A stretch of DNA of 64,000 nucleotides from Branchiostoma belcheri (Eukaryota; Chordata; Leptocardii; Amphioxiformes; Branchiostomatidae), in NCBI RefSeq assembly GCF_001625305.1, contig NW_017802392.1, positions 697,031 to 761,030 of the forward strand, given 5' to 3'. Position 1 is the stretch's first letter. Each line of letters begins with the position of its first letter. The translations under genes and the position numbers were made by a program. The notes beneath the pieces were generated by a model. That model saw nothing but the letters and a program-made list of their open reading frames with translations, was not told the origin of the DNA and made no database searches. Below are positions 45,851-56,876 of the stretch, piece after piece.

Positions 45851-46320
45851 TGTCTCTCAGGTACCTACACACCAAACATGATGAAAACACGTTGTTCCAA
45901 TCTGGACTTATTGGCTTTGAAAGTTTTTACCAGAAACTAACCTGCAGTTCCAGAACAAGCTGCTAGGGAGACCAAACTTACGCCACTTATTCCTAACAGG
46001 ATCAGCTATCTGTCACCAAAAAGTCAAGACCATACTATTAGGTTGTTCAGGACAAAAGATACAAAAAACCGGAAGTTCTGCTGCAGTACCAAGGTCGTCC
46101 ACCAGGAGGCCCATACTTGACCTTGACCTTTGTCTTTCCAAGACTTACCAGTATACAAAATATCATCACAATCCATAAAGGCGTTCTGAAGTTATGCTGA
46201 CTACAAAGTTGCGGAAACACACACAGACACACACACAGACAGACACACACACACACACACAGACATACATACAGATAGACACGCCAATAACAATACCTCC
46301 ATTTCTCATGGAGGTAAAAA
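45851..46320 (-). repeat. Dispersed repeat R2, inverted copy
   Basis: Minus-strand blocks CTTGTTCTGGAACTGCAGG, CCTTGGTACTGCAGCAGAAC and CAGAACGCCTTTATGGATTG match 15040-15420. It faces the preceding copy tail to tail. A CA-rich run sits at 46220-46265. Confidence 0.75.
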
Positions 46321-46945
46321 AACATAGAGATGCAAATAGAGATGCCTGAGGTGGGTGATTGGGAAGCTTGCTGGACAGTCTTCAAGTAATATTGCATGTA
46401 TACTTAAGTATATCTTATTCATTTTATAGACCTATTTGGTATCATTTGGTCTTAAAATCCTACAGATCTCTTATCATTACAAGTGTTGACTGACATATAG
46501 ACGCCTTTTAGAGTACATATATATTGCAGAAAAGAGTGCTGTATTCAACATTAACACCTAGGCCATCATGGATCAATTTGTAATATCTAATGAGGATATT
46601 TGTAAAAAAAACATTACAGTACGGACACAGTGACTGTGTCATGTCAGCTCAGGAAAAAACACAGAAAGGCAAAAATAAAACCTAGAGATGCAAATAGAGA
46701 AGCCTGAGGTATGCGATTGGGAAGCTTGCTGGACAGTCTTCAAGTGACTATATTGCATGTATACCTTTGTATATCTTATTTATTTTACAAACATTTTGGT
46801 GTCATTTGGTCTTTAAATCCTAGGAATCTCTTATCATTACAAGTGTTGACTTACATCTAGATGCCTTTAAAAGTACATATACATTGAAGAAAAGGCTGCT
46901 GTGTTCAACATGAACACCTAGGTCACCATGGATCAATTGGTCAGT
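46318..46945 (+). repeat. Tandem duplication of about 265 bp
   Basis: Blocks GAGATGCAAATAGAGA, TGGGAAGCTTGCTGGACAGT, TCTTATCATTACAAGTGTTG and AACACCTAGG occur in the same order at 46318-46582 and 46675-46945. Confidence 0.9.
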
Positions 46946-47002
46946 TTAGTACAGAATCTGCAATGCTATAAGAGTATTGAACTGTGGATGTTTTACGTGT
47001 AA

Positions 47003-47418
47003 GGCCACACCAAGTAAATCTTATGGATGACGTCCGCGCGCGCATTGATTTTGGCCTGTTCCTAGAAGAAAAAAAAAACAAGAAATTCTGCTTTCTGTAA
47101 CTATGATCAAAGAGTCACGACAGTGCCGCAAATCGTCAGATTGACGTGAAACCCGTAACGCGAAAACAGGACAGGACGACAACTGTTATTCCACCTGATT
47201 TATTGCTGTTTTGATGATGAATAAAAGACTTCGAATTTTTCTTGCTTGTTAATCTGTGTCACCTCATTCAATTTGTGTCCTAACATTTGTCGTCTCTTAG
47301 TATATTTCTAATCTAGGCATCTTGTTTTTTAGGGCCCTTCTTGTTTTTTTTTTCGCCCTCTCGCATTAGATTTAGGGTCTCCAAAGGACGTCATCCATAA
47401 AATTTACTTGGTGTGGCC
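47003..47418 (+). mobile_element. Harbinger-type MITE, copy B
   Basis: GGCCACACCAAGTAAATCTT plus ATGGATGACGTCC at the left is inverted at the right (GGACGTCATCCATAAAATTT, ACTTGGTGTGGCC). It is flanked by TAA on both sides. No transposase. Confidence 0.88.
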
Positions 47419-47646
47419 TAATACAGATCGCTGTACATTTAAAAATGGGTGAAATGTCATCTGCCAGGCTTCACTCATAGCTACAAGACGGTTCAAGTCT
47501 GACAGGAATGTAATACAATCCAAAATGGAAGGAATTCTAAAACACATCGTCCGCAAAGATAGCCATAAGGCCAAACTGTGCTGCGCCCCCTGCCGACTTT
47601 GCCATGTGGGGCTGGTACGGTGTCTGTCTGATTTAACGTCGATCAA
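47419..47646 (-). pseudogene. LINE reverse transcriptase fragment
   Basis: Minus-strand reading includes ITFLSDLNRLVAMSEAWQMT then FHP, resembling the RT segment LQxDLxxLxxWSxxWxMxFHPxK. It is cut by the MITE at 47418. Confidence 0.5.
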
Positions 47647-48120
47647 CCCTCCAGCAGAGCGAGGGTCATAAGTGCTGTCTTGCTACTATTCACTATTCTA
47701 TTTACTGTCATTTTATCATGTTTACACAAAACTAAGAATAAGTATAGGGTGTAGAATGAAGTACTTCATGGTCTTTTAAGACCGACGAATGCCTACTACT
47801 ATCGTGTTACCTCTACGATCCGTTTGTTTACAATGTGTGTCTCCAATCTGTGAAAATAAAATATCCGCTACTATTTTCTAACCCATGATCCCGGGCTGGG
47901 ACACATCACAAGGCAAGAATGAGTACTGCACGAGTACTGAGTATTTCATTTAGAAAGGACAGGAGTCACAACGGCGAGCCTACATTGTTTAGCTGCCATT
48001 CTCAAACCATTGACAATTCCGTCCGTAATATATGCCCATGCCGTAGATATACATGTAAATCCTGGCTAATTTAAATCCAAGGCGTCAGGCTCATCTTGCA
48101 ATATCTTACAAAGTATATAT

Positions 48121-48342
48121 AGCAAAAAGTTGAACTTTATTCCAACACAGTTAACAGAGAGATAATACTTTCAGCGACCACTGTCGTGTGTATAAGGTAA
48201 CGTGTTTGTAAACCGCAACTCTCGCGAGATCACGTTGTGAAGTGATTGGTCATTAATTATCCTGATAAAGACGACAGTGGTCGCTGAAAATTTGATCTCT
48301 CTGTAAACTGTGTGTTGGAATAAAGTTAAACTTTTTACTATG
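48121..48342. mobile_element. Foldback MITE
   Basis: About 65-bp arms. The left arm AGTTGAACTTTATTCCAACA ... CAGCGACCACTGTCGT is inverted as ACGACAGTGGTCGCTG ... TGTTGGAATAAAGTTAAACT. No coding content. Confidence 0.88.
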
Positions 48343-49017
48343 ATTACTACCAATGCAAATGAACTTTCATGAACAATATTACAAAGTAGTATCCTACATG
48401 TATGTACTCGTATCATGCGCAGCCATCGGTCCTCTGGAGTAAGGGATAGGGAAACAGCCGTCTGGAGCCTTGAGTATCACGGCGGCCGCTCCCGTTAACG
48501 GTTGTTATCTTTTCTTGCCTTCTCTTACATAGTTTGACTGTATCAGTTGATTGTCAAAGAAGATAGTTAACCCTGTCCAAATATTCCCTTAAATCACCTT
48601 TAAGACTTTTTGGTGGACAAGTTGTAAGCAGATAATTAGGACTAGTGATTAAAACTTGCAGCCCGTGATAAGTTCCCAGCCATGTATAAGAGACGACCCT
48701 GAACTCGAAGATTGGGTCAGGTAGTTGGCTGTCCTTATCAAAATAAATAAGAAATTCTTAACCTTCTCCCTGTAACATAAGCCTGTAACTAATGCAAATT
48801 AGGTGCCTAAAGGCTACGTCAGCAGGGCGAAGGTTAACGATAGCTAATGAAAACTCGCCAGGAGAGAAGAAAACGATGGTATCTGATGTCTCTCTGTTTA
48901 ACACGAGTTACCTCAGGTGCCAAGAAGTCGTGGTAATTTTTTGTACTGAGTCATCGCATAACAAATTCAATTCATTATCTTACCTGAATAGGCCTTAACC
49001 GTATCTATTCTCCCTAA

Positions 49018-49431
49018 GGCCACAGCAAGTAATTTTTATGAATGACATCAGCCCGCGCATTAATTTTCGCCTGATTTTGGAAAAAAAAACAAGAACTTTT
49101 GTTGCCTTCTGACAGTGGTCACCATGCCGAAAATAGGCCAAGATGTCTGTTGCATAGCCGGAAGGTGGATGGCAGATAAATATAAAGAGAGGAGACAAGA
49201 CGGGGCTCTGATTTTATGTTTTGTTTCTTACTTTGATGCAGCGATATGTGATGTTGGCTGTGTATATGCGATGTTCCCATTGAATTAAAACCATTTGTAC
49301 AATGATTAAGTCAAAATTTCAAAATGTAACAACCTTGTTTTTTTTCAGCCCGCCTTGTTTTATTTTCGCCCGCTCGCATTAGATTTGGAATCTGTGGAGG
49401 ATGTCATCCATAAAATTTACTTGCTGTGGCC
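49018..49431 (+). mobile_element. Harbinger-type MITE, copy C
   Basis: Left GGCCACAGCAAGTAATTTTT, right AAAATTTACTTGCTGTGGCC, flanked by TAA on both sides. The interior shares GCATTAATTTTCGCC and CGCCCGCTCGCATTAGATTT with copies B and D. Confidence 0.88.
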
Positions 49432-50627
49432 TAACGGTCGAACACATCATGCCCCCTACAAGCGTGACTTATGGAAAGTTCGGACTATTTCTTACGACCC
49501 AATAAGTGAAGCACGTTTAAAAACGGTGCACCAGAATATAATATTAATAATAATGTTTAAGTCAATACAATTGTTAAAATACATTACACTCTCTATACAA
49601 CAAATCCCTCCTGGCAGCCAGAGGCTGAATTGCATGGGAGCTGTTTACACAAGAGTTTACTAACAATAGAAAACGGCATATCTCTATATCAAACATATCT
49701 ATAAACATTTCATGGACAGGGTATATTTAAAAAAAAACATTAACAACCACTAAATTAAAACGGTTAGAATAATCAGGTCAGACGTCATTACAAGTTTAGG
49801 ACAGTACCATGTGTAGTATTGCACTTGAGCGATATCTCTCAGTCCTACAGTAAATACTGTTCAGTTTTTTTAAGTGGGAAATTTGTGTAAATGTGGAAGA
49901 AAATTTGTTGAGGCCAATTTGTATAAATGTTGAGGCAAAGGCACAACACCCAGGTCCAAATCCAGGATGTCTTGAGTAGAGGCTGAAACTCATCCATTAC
50001 TACAAATGTCATAATTGAATTTAGGATGTGTTCATGGACTTGAACAAAAGGTTGCTTGGCGTTAAATGTAGTTAACGCAAATATGCTGCCCCCACTGTGA
50101 GTAAATTATTTTCTAGTAAACAGAGTCGTAATTAACGTATTGTTACTACAAGACATTAAAGGAGCTATGGGAATTACCGCCCTTGTGTTTGTGTAATACA
50201 ATTATGACAGATATGTAATTTGTTTTTTTACGCTGAAGGCCAGATCGCCTGAAGGTTCTGTGGGGCTCAGTCGGCGCTCGGTCCACTCTGAGAGGAACTC
50301 GCCCACAGGGTAGGTCCTGGCAACTTGTGATATTTTATCTTTAAATGCATACGGAAAGGATATCCCTACGGAATTCAATATTGATTTGATGAAATATAAA
50401 TGCCTACAGTCACTACCAAAAATGCTTTTCTTGTTTTTCCTTGTACAAAATCTTTAAAGAATGTTTCTTGAATTTTCTTGAAAATCCCCCTGGCAAGAGG
50501 ATATTTCTCAACTTTAGAAAAAAAAAGAAAAATAAGAAATAGAATTTTGGTAGTGTAGAACACATAACAGCATGACAACCTATGAAACATTTTCTTAAAA
50601 AGGTATGGTATTTTTATATCCACGGTG

Positions 50628-51447
50628 GTCTGTCACTACAGCATTCTTTCCCATTGCTAGGCGCGTTCTAAAAAGTATCGGGTTACAAGACGCTATTTTG
50701 GCCTGTTTTGGACTACCCGTAAAATATTTGAAAATAAAGAAATAATATTTAGTGGTAAATTTCGGCAAATTAAAATGAAAATATCGTCTTAACATCCTGT
50801 AAATGTTAGCTTTTTATGTTAAATCACTGATTTTTTAAAATTTCGCTCAGAAAGACGATTATTTTCGGGTTTCCGAGCACAAGTCATGACACGTTTTTAG
50901 GCAAACATCCTTCAAACCTGGCTACGTATATTGCACCAGATCCTCGATTTTTATATTTTTCGCTAACTAGGGATAAGATAAAAAATCGTGTTTTAGGGAT
51001 TTTTTAATTTCTGATTTTAAGTCTAGTTTTTGTCGACATATTGGTGAAAAAGTTGCATTTTTAACATTTTTCTCACTAAATTACCCATAATTCAAAATTG
51101 AGGCCATTTTTCAAAAATCCCTAAAACACGATTTTCGGGACAACCGTGACAGTCATTTTGAGCCGTAAATGGAGTATGCTTGACTCTCCATGTTTCCAGG
51201 TTTGAACGAGTTTTGCAGACATGTCATATCGCCAGAAAGTGTGCTTTGTGTTATTCATACAGGCGTAAAGAATCATTACAGTATTCAAGGTCACCCAAGG
51301 ATACGACAGTAGCTTCGCTACGTGTTACATACCCACAAAAAATGATAGCGGACATGTACTGTCCAGAAAACTGATTGTATCTATAGAAAAGTGTTGTTTT
51401 TTATCTGTTGCGAAGCACTCAGGCAGAAGGGCTTCTTTTGCCGCTTT
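50628..51447 (+). repeat. Dispersed repeat family R1, copy 3 (interrupted)
   Basis: Runs from GGTGGTCTGTCACTACAGCA to GCCGCTTT, where the nested Harbinger-like element begins. The rest of R1 was not recognised on the far side of the insertion. Confidence 0.8.
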
Positions 51448-52144
51448 GGCCCACTCTAGACGAAGCATTTCGCGACAGCGGTAACTGCCGACAGCGGCAC
51501 GCCGACAGCAGGAACGCCGTCTAGAGAGGATTCCCGACAGCGTAGTCCCGCTGTCATGAAATTTTCTGACGACAGCTTCAAAGTTGTCGGCCGACAACTC
51601 AGCGGGAGTCCCCGACAACTTAAAAGTGCGTATAGAGAACTCGCGACAGCGGGAGGTCAGGGTTCAGTTTGTCACAGAGCATCTAAAATGTTCCCCTCGA
51701 CATCCTGAAGCGCCTGTAAAACTCTGTATCGCACAGTGTGCCTTGAACAAATTTTTGCCAAAAGGTCGCGGGTTTCTTAACGTATCGCCAGATCCTCCGG
51801 TGGACAGGATCACCACCTTTTGCCAAAGCAATGGCAGCGGGGAGGTAAGCAGGGCGCGACGTGTCAGCAACATCTCCCGGTATCTCAACCGTCTCCTGTG
51901 TGCACCCCTTGCTCGTCGCCTCATATTGGACAAGACGCGAGTGACTAACATAAAGAAAAACATCTGACACACGGCGAGGAAAAACATTGGCGGCTCCCCC
52001 GCCATTTTGGATTTCACGCGTTAGAACATTCGGATGTTCGATGTTCGATGCAAAGAGATTTGTGTGTATAAAGACGTCGCGACAGCGGCGTCCCGACAGC
52101 GGGAAATATCGCCGCTGTCGCGAAATGCTTCGTCTAGAGTGGGC
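51448..52144 (-). mobile_element. Nested PIF/Harbinger-derived element with transposase remnant
   Basis: About 697 bp with 34-bp perfect terminal inverted repeats beginning GGCCCACTCTAGACGAAGCA. Subterminal regions are packed with CGACAGC/GCTGTCG motifs. The right flank is TTA and the left flank TTT, consistent with a decayed TWA duplication. Confidence 0.82.
51683..51970 (-). pseudogene. HARBI1/Harbinger transposase N-terminal remnant
   Basis: The open frame ends WRYVKKPATFWQKF then DTEFYRRFRMSRGTF, the usual region before the DDE nuclease in Harbinger transposases (F/Y-x-x-FRMS-x-x-TF). The frame stops immediately after, and no DDE domain follows inside the element. Assignment rests on this motif alone. 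Confidence 0.6.
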
Positions 52145-53681
52145 CTTAGTGGACTAATAAATCAGAAACCAAGGATTACAAAAATGTCAATTTTGTTCCA
52201 ATATGTAATTTCTCAGAGAAGTTATGAGGTTTTGAAATTCGATTTTTCGGTAAAAATTGGTAAAAAAATGGAATGTTTACTTTTCGAAACCTGTCAAATA
52301 TACAGATTGCATTTTCGAGCCTGGTTCATGAATTTATCTGATTTGTTACACTGTTCCCTACATTTTAAGCTTTAAATCGTAAAAATCCATCTATCCAATC
52401 TGGAGATATGAGTATCTAAAAGTTCTATTCCCACAGGCCTTCTGTGGGGAAACCGTTGCTAGGGCCGTTGCTAAGGAGGCACTGGGCTGCTTTCCCGGTA
52501 AAATGTAGTGCATATCATAAGTAAAACGTGAAGAAAACTTTTATCGGTGGAAAATTGTTCATTTTCAGGGCCTCTAATTAATTACACACACACAATCATT
52601 GCATACACATAAAGATCGGACTATCATGGTCGTGTCTAGTAACAAAGACAGCCCCACCATCTTACCGTGCCTGTACCTAATTAAGCGCGCCTGGAACAGA
52701 CAAAATTCCAGCAACAGTTGCGGGTATGAGCGAGTATAATTTTGTTGATTATGTGAATTTACGTTGCACGTTGTCCTAGACTTGTGGAAATAATTTTCAC
52801 GCACGACGTTCTATGTTCTATCTGAAAAGTACGGACTATCTCTGTAAATCTGTTGGAACTGATTTTTTTTGTAAGCGGCTACTATTTGCTGTATGCTGTA
52901 AATCGTAAAAGATTAATGTTAGCAGTTACCGTAAGATTATGTAAAAATTCTGCTGAAGTTTGTAAGTATCGTATTTTTTTAATAAAAACGTAGATTTTAT
53001 AAAAATTACTAGTAGTTCTTATCATGTCTGTTCACTAGAACGTAACGTTAACGTTTAGTAGTTGCAAACGTGTTGCAGTCGATACAAACTCAGAATAATA
53101 AGACAGTGCACAGGTAGAGACGCGTTTTTATTCGGTAGAAAATTACTTAATGAGTTGTCTGTGAAAATCATGAAAGAACACAAAGGCTAACGCCGCATAA
53201 TGACGGCCGAGTATGAACTACCAAGCGCGGCTCTTTATGCATGCAGTGACCCGGTCCGCCAGGCCGCTCATAACTAAACCAAGATCTAACTTGTGGCTCA
53301 AAGCAGACAGCTTCGTTTCTTTTGGCAGTCGAATGTTTTTATATAGGAAGTTGTCAGATTATTTCTGGCGTTTTTGGTGATTTGTGTGGCTGCATATCTC
53401 TGCTTGTGTGTTGCAACTTGACAACATTTTGCCGATACGAAGTGTGATAAACAATGGAAACGGCTTGTGTTTTCAGAAAATTATTATTCTTTGCATTTGG
53501 CAGGTTTTTACCCAAAACGTTTTGCAAACAACTGACATCAAACGCTCAGTAAAACTCTCTTTTCCAGTGTCTTTTCCCTTCCCAAAAATTATGAAAGTGA
53601 AGCTCTCAGTTTACGTAATGACCAGCGAGCCTGATTGGTCGAGCGGCGGAGTAGCTTTTAAAAATAATGTGCACACCCCCA

Positions 53682-53701
53682 NNNNNNNNNNNNNNNNNNN
53701 N
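53682..53701. other. Assembly gap (20 N)
   Basis: Twenty N bases sit exactly at the outer edge of the left arm of a large inverted repeat. Confidence 1.
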
Positions 53702-54964
53702 CTGCCCAATTTCGGAGTGCTGTAAGTCCAAAGATGGTGATTTTTTTTGCTTCAAATTTGAATCATAGATACATAAACATATGTGCTATAAAATGCATGG
53801 TTGCAAACTTTGGGCACTTCTTTGGTTGTCACGTGGTTGTCCTTAGAAGTAGGTCAAATTTTGAATTTGAGGGAAAATATGATATTCAGCCATGTTCAGG
53901 ATACTATATCTACAAAAGAAAGAAAGCAATCTGATAAAGTCTTTGCCCAAAGTAACACTATGTCTTGTGTATTAAATGAATACTTGGGGAAGTTGAAGTC
54001 TTGTGTCGTTGGTGTGCACTTGTCCCTCAAAGTAGGCCATATTTTGGACATGTACAGAAATTGACATATATGGCTATGTTTGAAGCTCTAGAAATAACAA
54101 AGTAGGATGTCATTTGAATTCAATCTTTGCAGGGAAGTACATATATGTATTGCGTATCAAATGAATACTTGTGGAGGTTGGGTTCTTGTGTCGTTGGTGT
54201 GCCCTTGTCCCTAAAAGTAGGCCATGTTTTGGATATTTACAGAAATTGACATATACTGCAATGTTTGAAGCTCTAGAAAAAACAAAGTAGGATGTCATTT
54301 GAATTCAATCTTTGCAGGGAAGTACATATATGTATTGTGTATCAAATGAATACTTGTGGAGGTTGGGTTCTTGTGTCGTTGGTGTGAACTTGTCCCTAAA
54401 AGTAGGCCATGTTTTGTACATTTACAGAAATTGACATATACTGCAATGTTTGAAGCTCTAGAAAAAACAAAGTAGGATGTCATTTGAATTCAATCTTTGC
54501 AGGGAAGTACATATATGTATTGTGTATCAAATGAATACCTGTAGAGGTTGAGGTCTTGTGTCGTTGGTGTGCACTTGTCCCTAAAAGTAGGCCGTATTTT
54601 GGACATGTACAAAAATTGACATATTCGGCTATGTTTAGAGCCCTAGAAATAACAAAGTAGGATGTCATTTGAATTCAATCTTTGCAGGGAAGTACATATA
54701 TGTATTGTGTATCGAATGAATACTTGTGGAGATTGGGGCCTTGTGTCGTTGGTGTGCACTTGTCCCTCAAAGTAGGCCATATTTTGGACATGTACAGAAA
54801 TTGACATATACGGCTATGTTTGAAGGTCTAGAAATTACGAAGTAGGATGCCATTTTAATTCAATCTTTGAAGAGGAGTACATATATGTATTGTGTATCAA
54901 ATAAGGGCTTGTGGAGGTTGGGGTCTTGTGTCGTTATTGTATACTTGTCCCTAAAAGTAGGCCA
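53702..54964 (+). repeat. Left arm of large inverted repeat with 185-bp tandem array
   Basis: A unique-looking lead (53702-53930) is followed by about five to six units of a 185-bp repeat. Successive units begin ATGTCATTTGAATTCAATCT at 54109, 54294, 54479 and about 54661, with a diverged one at about 54846. Each has GTGTCGTTGGTGTGCACTTG and AGTAGGCCATATTTTGGACA. The units are open on the minus strand, but only because of their sequence composition. Confidence 0.93.
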
Positions 54965-55200
54965 TATTTAAAGAGCAAATGTCTGTAATGATCAAACAAT
55001 AGTGAGTGGGGTCAAAAATCGATTTTGCTCATATTTTACACAGTGATACTACTTCGCCCACAACCCCTTAAAATAGCTTTCTTTCCGCTCAAAACCCATT
55101 GTTGCCATGGCAACAGCCCATTCAAGTTTTGGGGCCATTTTGACAAATTTTTGCGTCTCTACAACACGGAAATTGGCAACGTTTAGGACGCGGTCACCGC
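54965..55200 (+). repeat. Segment B of the inverted-repeat complex
   Basis: Contains AATGTCTGTAATGATCAAAC, AGTGATACTACTTCGCCCAC, AATAGCTTTCTTTCCG and GTTGCCATGGCAAC. It recurs inverted at 56280-56460. Confidence 0.88.
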
Positions 55201-55439
55201 CAACTGCTTTAAGTTAACGTAACGACAAATACTTCAGGATATTATTAGACCAATGCATTAACTTGTACGAAATAGGTGTGAAATTGATGTACAGGCAGAT
55301 TTCAGTCTTTGGGCAACCTCGAAGTAGGTCATTTTCCGCAATTGTCCCCAAATTTGGATTTTGGGCTGTTTTTGAGCTGATAAAAATACCAAAGTGAATT
55401 TATTTTCAGACCAATCCTTCTACCATGTGTCTATTATAG

Positions 55440-56062
55440 TATAATACATATATGTACTTCCCTGCAAAGATTGAATTCAAATAGCATCTAACTTTGTTCT
55501 TTCTAGAGCTTCAAACATAGCCGTATATGTCAATTTCTGTACATGTCCAAAATATGGCCTACTTTGAGGGACAAGTGCACACCAACGACACAAGACCCCA
55601 ACTTACATAAGTATTCATTTGATATACTATAAATATATGTACTTCCCCGCAAAGATTGAATTCAAAAAGCATCTAACTAGACCTTCAAACATAGTCGTAC
55701 ATGTATATGTCAATTTCTGTACATGTCCAAAATATGGCCTACTTTGAGGGACAAGTGCACACCAACGACACAAGACTTCAACTTCCCCAAGTATTCATTT
55801 AATACACAAGACATAGTGTTACTTTGGGCAAAGACTTTATCAGATTGCTTTCTTTCTTTTGTAGATATAGTATCCTGAACATGGCTGAAAATCATATTTT
55901 CCCTCAAATTCAAAATTTGACCTACTTCTAAGGACAACCACGTGACAACCAAAGAAGTGCCCAAAGTTTGCAACCATGCATTTTACAGCACATATGTTTA
56001 TGTATCTATGATTCAAATTTGAAGCAAAAAAAATCACCATCTTTGGACTTACAGCACTTCGA
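55440..56062 (-). repeat. Right arm of large inverted repeat
   Basis: Reverse complement of the left arm. The outer 350 bases encode exactly the same 87-residue frame as 53801-54064, so identity is very high. Only about two of the 185-bp units are present. Confidence 0.93.
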
Positions 56063-56279
56063 AATTGGGCAGAAATAGCGCTTTTTCATAAGCCTCAAAC
56101 ACTGTATTGTGTTAGGGTTGCCCAGGTCCTTTAAACGAACTTCTTGAAAATTTCAAAGCTATTCTAGAATAGCGGATTAGTTGGTCTTTTATGCCCATAC
56201 TTTGTTTTTCCATAATATGAAAGCACTTGCTCGTAATCGTGCCTTAAACTATGCCAAATTTCATGTTTTTCACATGTCT

Positions 56280-56460
56280 AAATCAGGGAAAATGGCCCCG
56301 AAACTTGTTTGGCCCGTTACCATGGCAACGATCGGTGCCGACCGGAAAGAAAGCTATTTTGAGGGGTTGTGGGCCAAGTACTATCACTGTGCAAAGTTTG
56401 AGCCAAATCGATTTTTTGACCCCTGCCACCATTGTTTGATCCTTACAGACATTCGCTCTT
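56280..56460 (-). repeat. Segment B, inverted copy
   Basis: Minus-strand blocks AATGTCTGTAAGGATCAAAC, AGTGATAGTACTTGGCCCAC and GTTGCCATGGTAAC match 54965-55140 with moderate divergence. Confidence 0.85.
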
Positions 56461-56765
56461 AATTTCTTCTGAAAGCAGCGCAATATCTTTGAGTAGGTTC
56501 TAACTTTACGACCCTCGGCAAAGAGGCAAAAGTGATTAAAAAAATGTGACGGAATCATTGAATGTCTTCTTTACATTAAGGTTATAACTTAACGACATTT
56601 ACTATGAAGGCTTGAACAATTTCTGGCCTAAGGAAGGGGGATCATAGGACTTTTTTTCTTATAATAAGAAAATTATAGGTTTACATGTACATCATTCGCT
56701 AAGAAAGCTTACTTGCATCGGGTTTTTTTTACAATGTACGTGTTTTCATGTACGATGTTCACTAG

Positions 56766-56876
56766 GTCTGGTGTCAGAGGTGACGGCGAAGGTTGAAGAG
56801 GCGAGAGTGGAGGTGAGAAACACCCGGCTGTACTCCCTGGAACAGAGACTCGTCTTCACCACTGCCCCCGAGCATG
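56766..56876 (+). CDS. Lectin gene stalk exon
   Basis: Acceptor TTCACTAG, donor CATG|GTAAGA. It encodes [20 protein letters not shown] and then [16 protein letters not shown], an alpha-helical sequence with spaced V/L residues suggesting a short coiled coil. It plays the same positional role as exon 5 of the neighbouring collagen gene. Upstream exons must exist because it begins mid-codon. Confidence 0.65.

Larger units (their letters stand above)
44040..56765. other. Accessory intergenic region between collagen and lectin genes
   Basis: The two genes diverge from here. No confirmed exon, though 5' exons of the lectin gene should lie inside. The contents listed separately are LINE fragments, R1 and R2 repeats, Harbinger MITEs, a nested Harbinger element, a foldback element, a gap and a large inverted repeat. 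Stretches 47650-48120, 48430-49000, 49450-50600 and 52150-53680 held nothing I could identify. Confidence 0.6.

Noticed and set aside
50239-50309. Possible lectin 5' exon (ARSPEGSVGLSRRSVHSERN, donor GTAGGT)
   Set aside because: Splice-like ends, but the out phase would be 2 while the next known exon needs phase 1; no other support.
52438-52500. Possible exon between TTCCCACAG and GTAAAA (AFCGETVARAVAKEALGCFP)
   Set aside because: Good splice-like borders, but a phase-1 entry hits a stop, unlike all other exons of the gene, and no domain is recognisable.
53801-54064. 87-codon frame repeated on both strands (53801-54064 and 55710-55973)
   Set aside because: Identity comes from the inverted repeat, and the frame covers satellite-like units; no domain or gene context.
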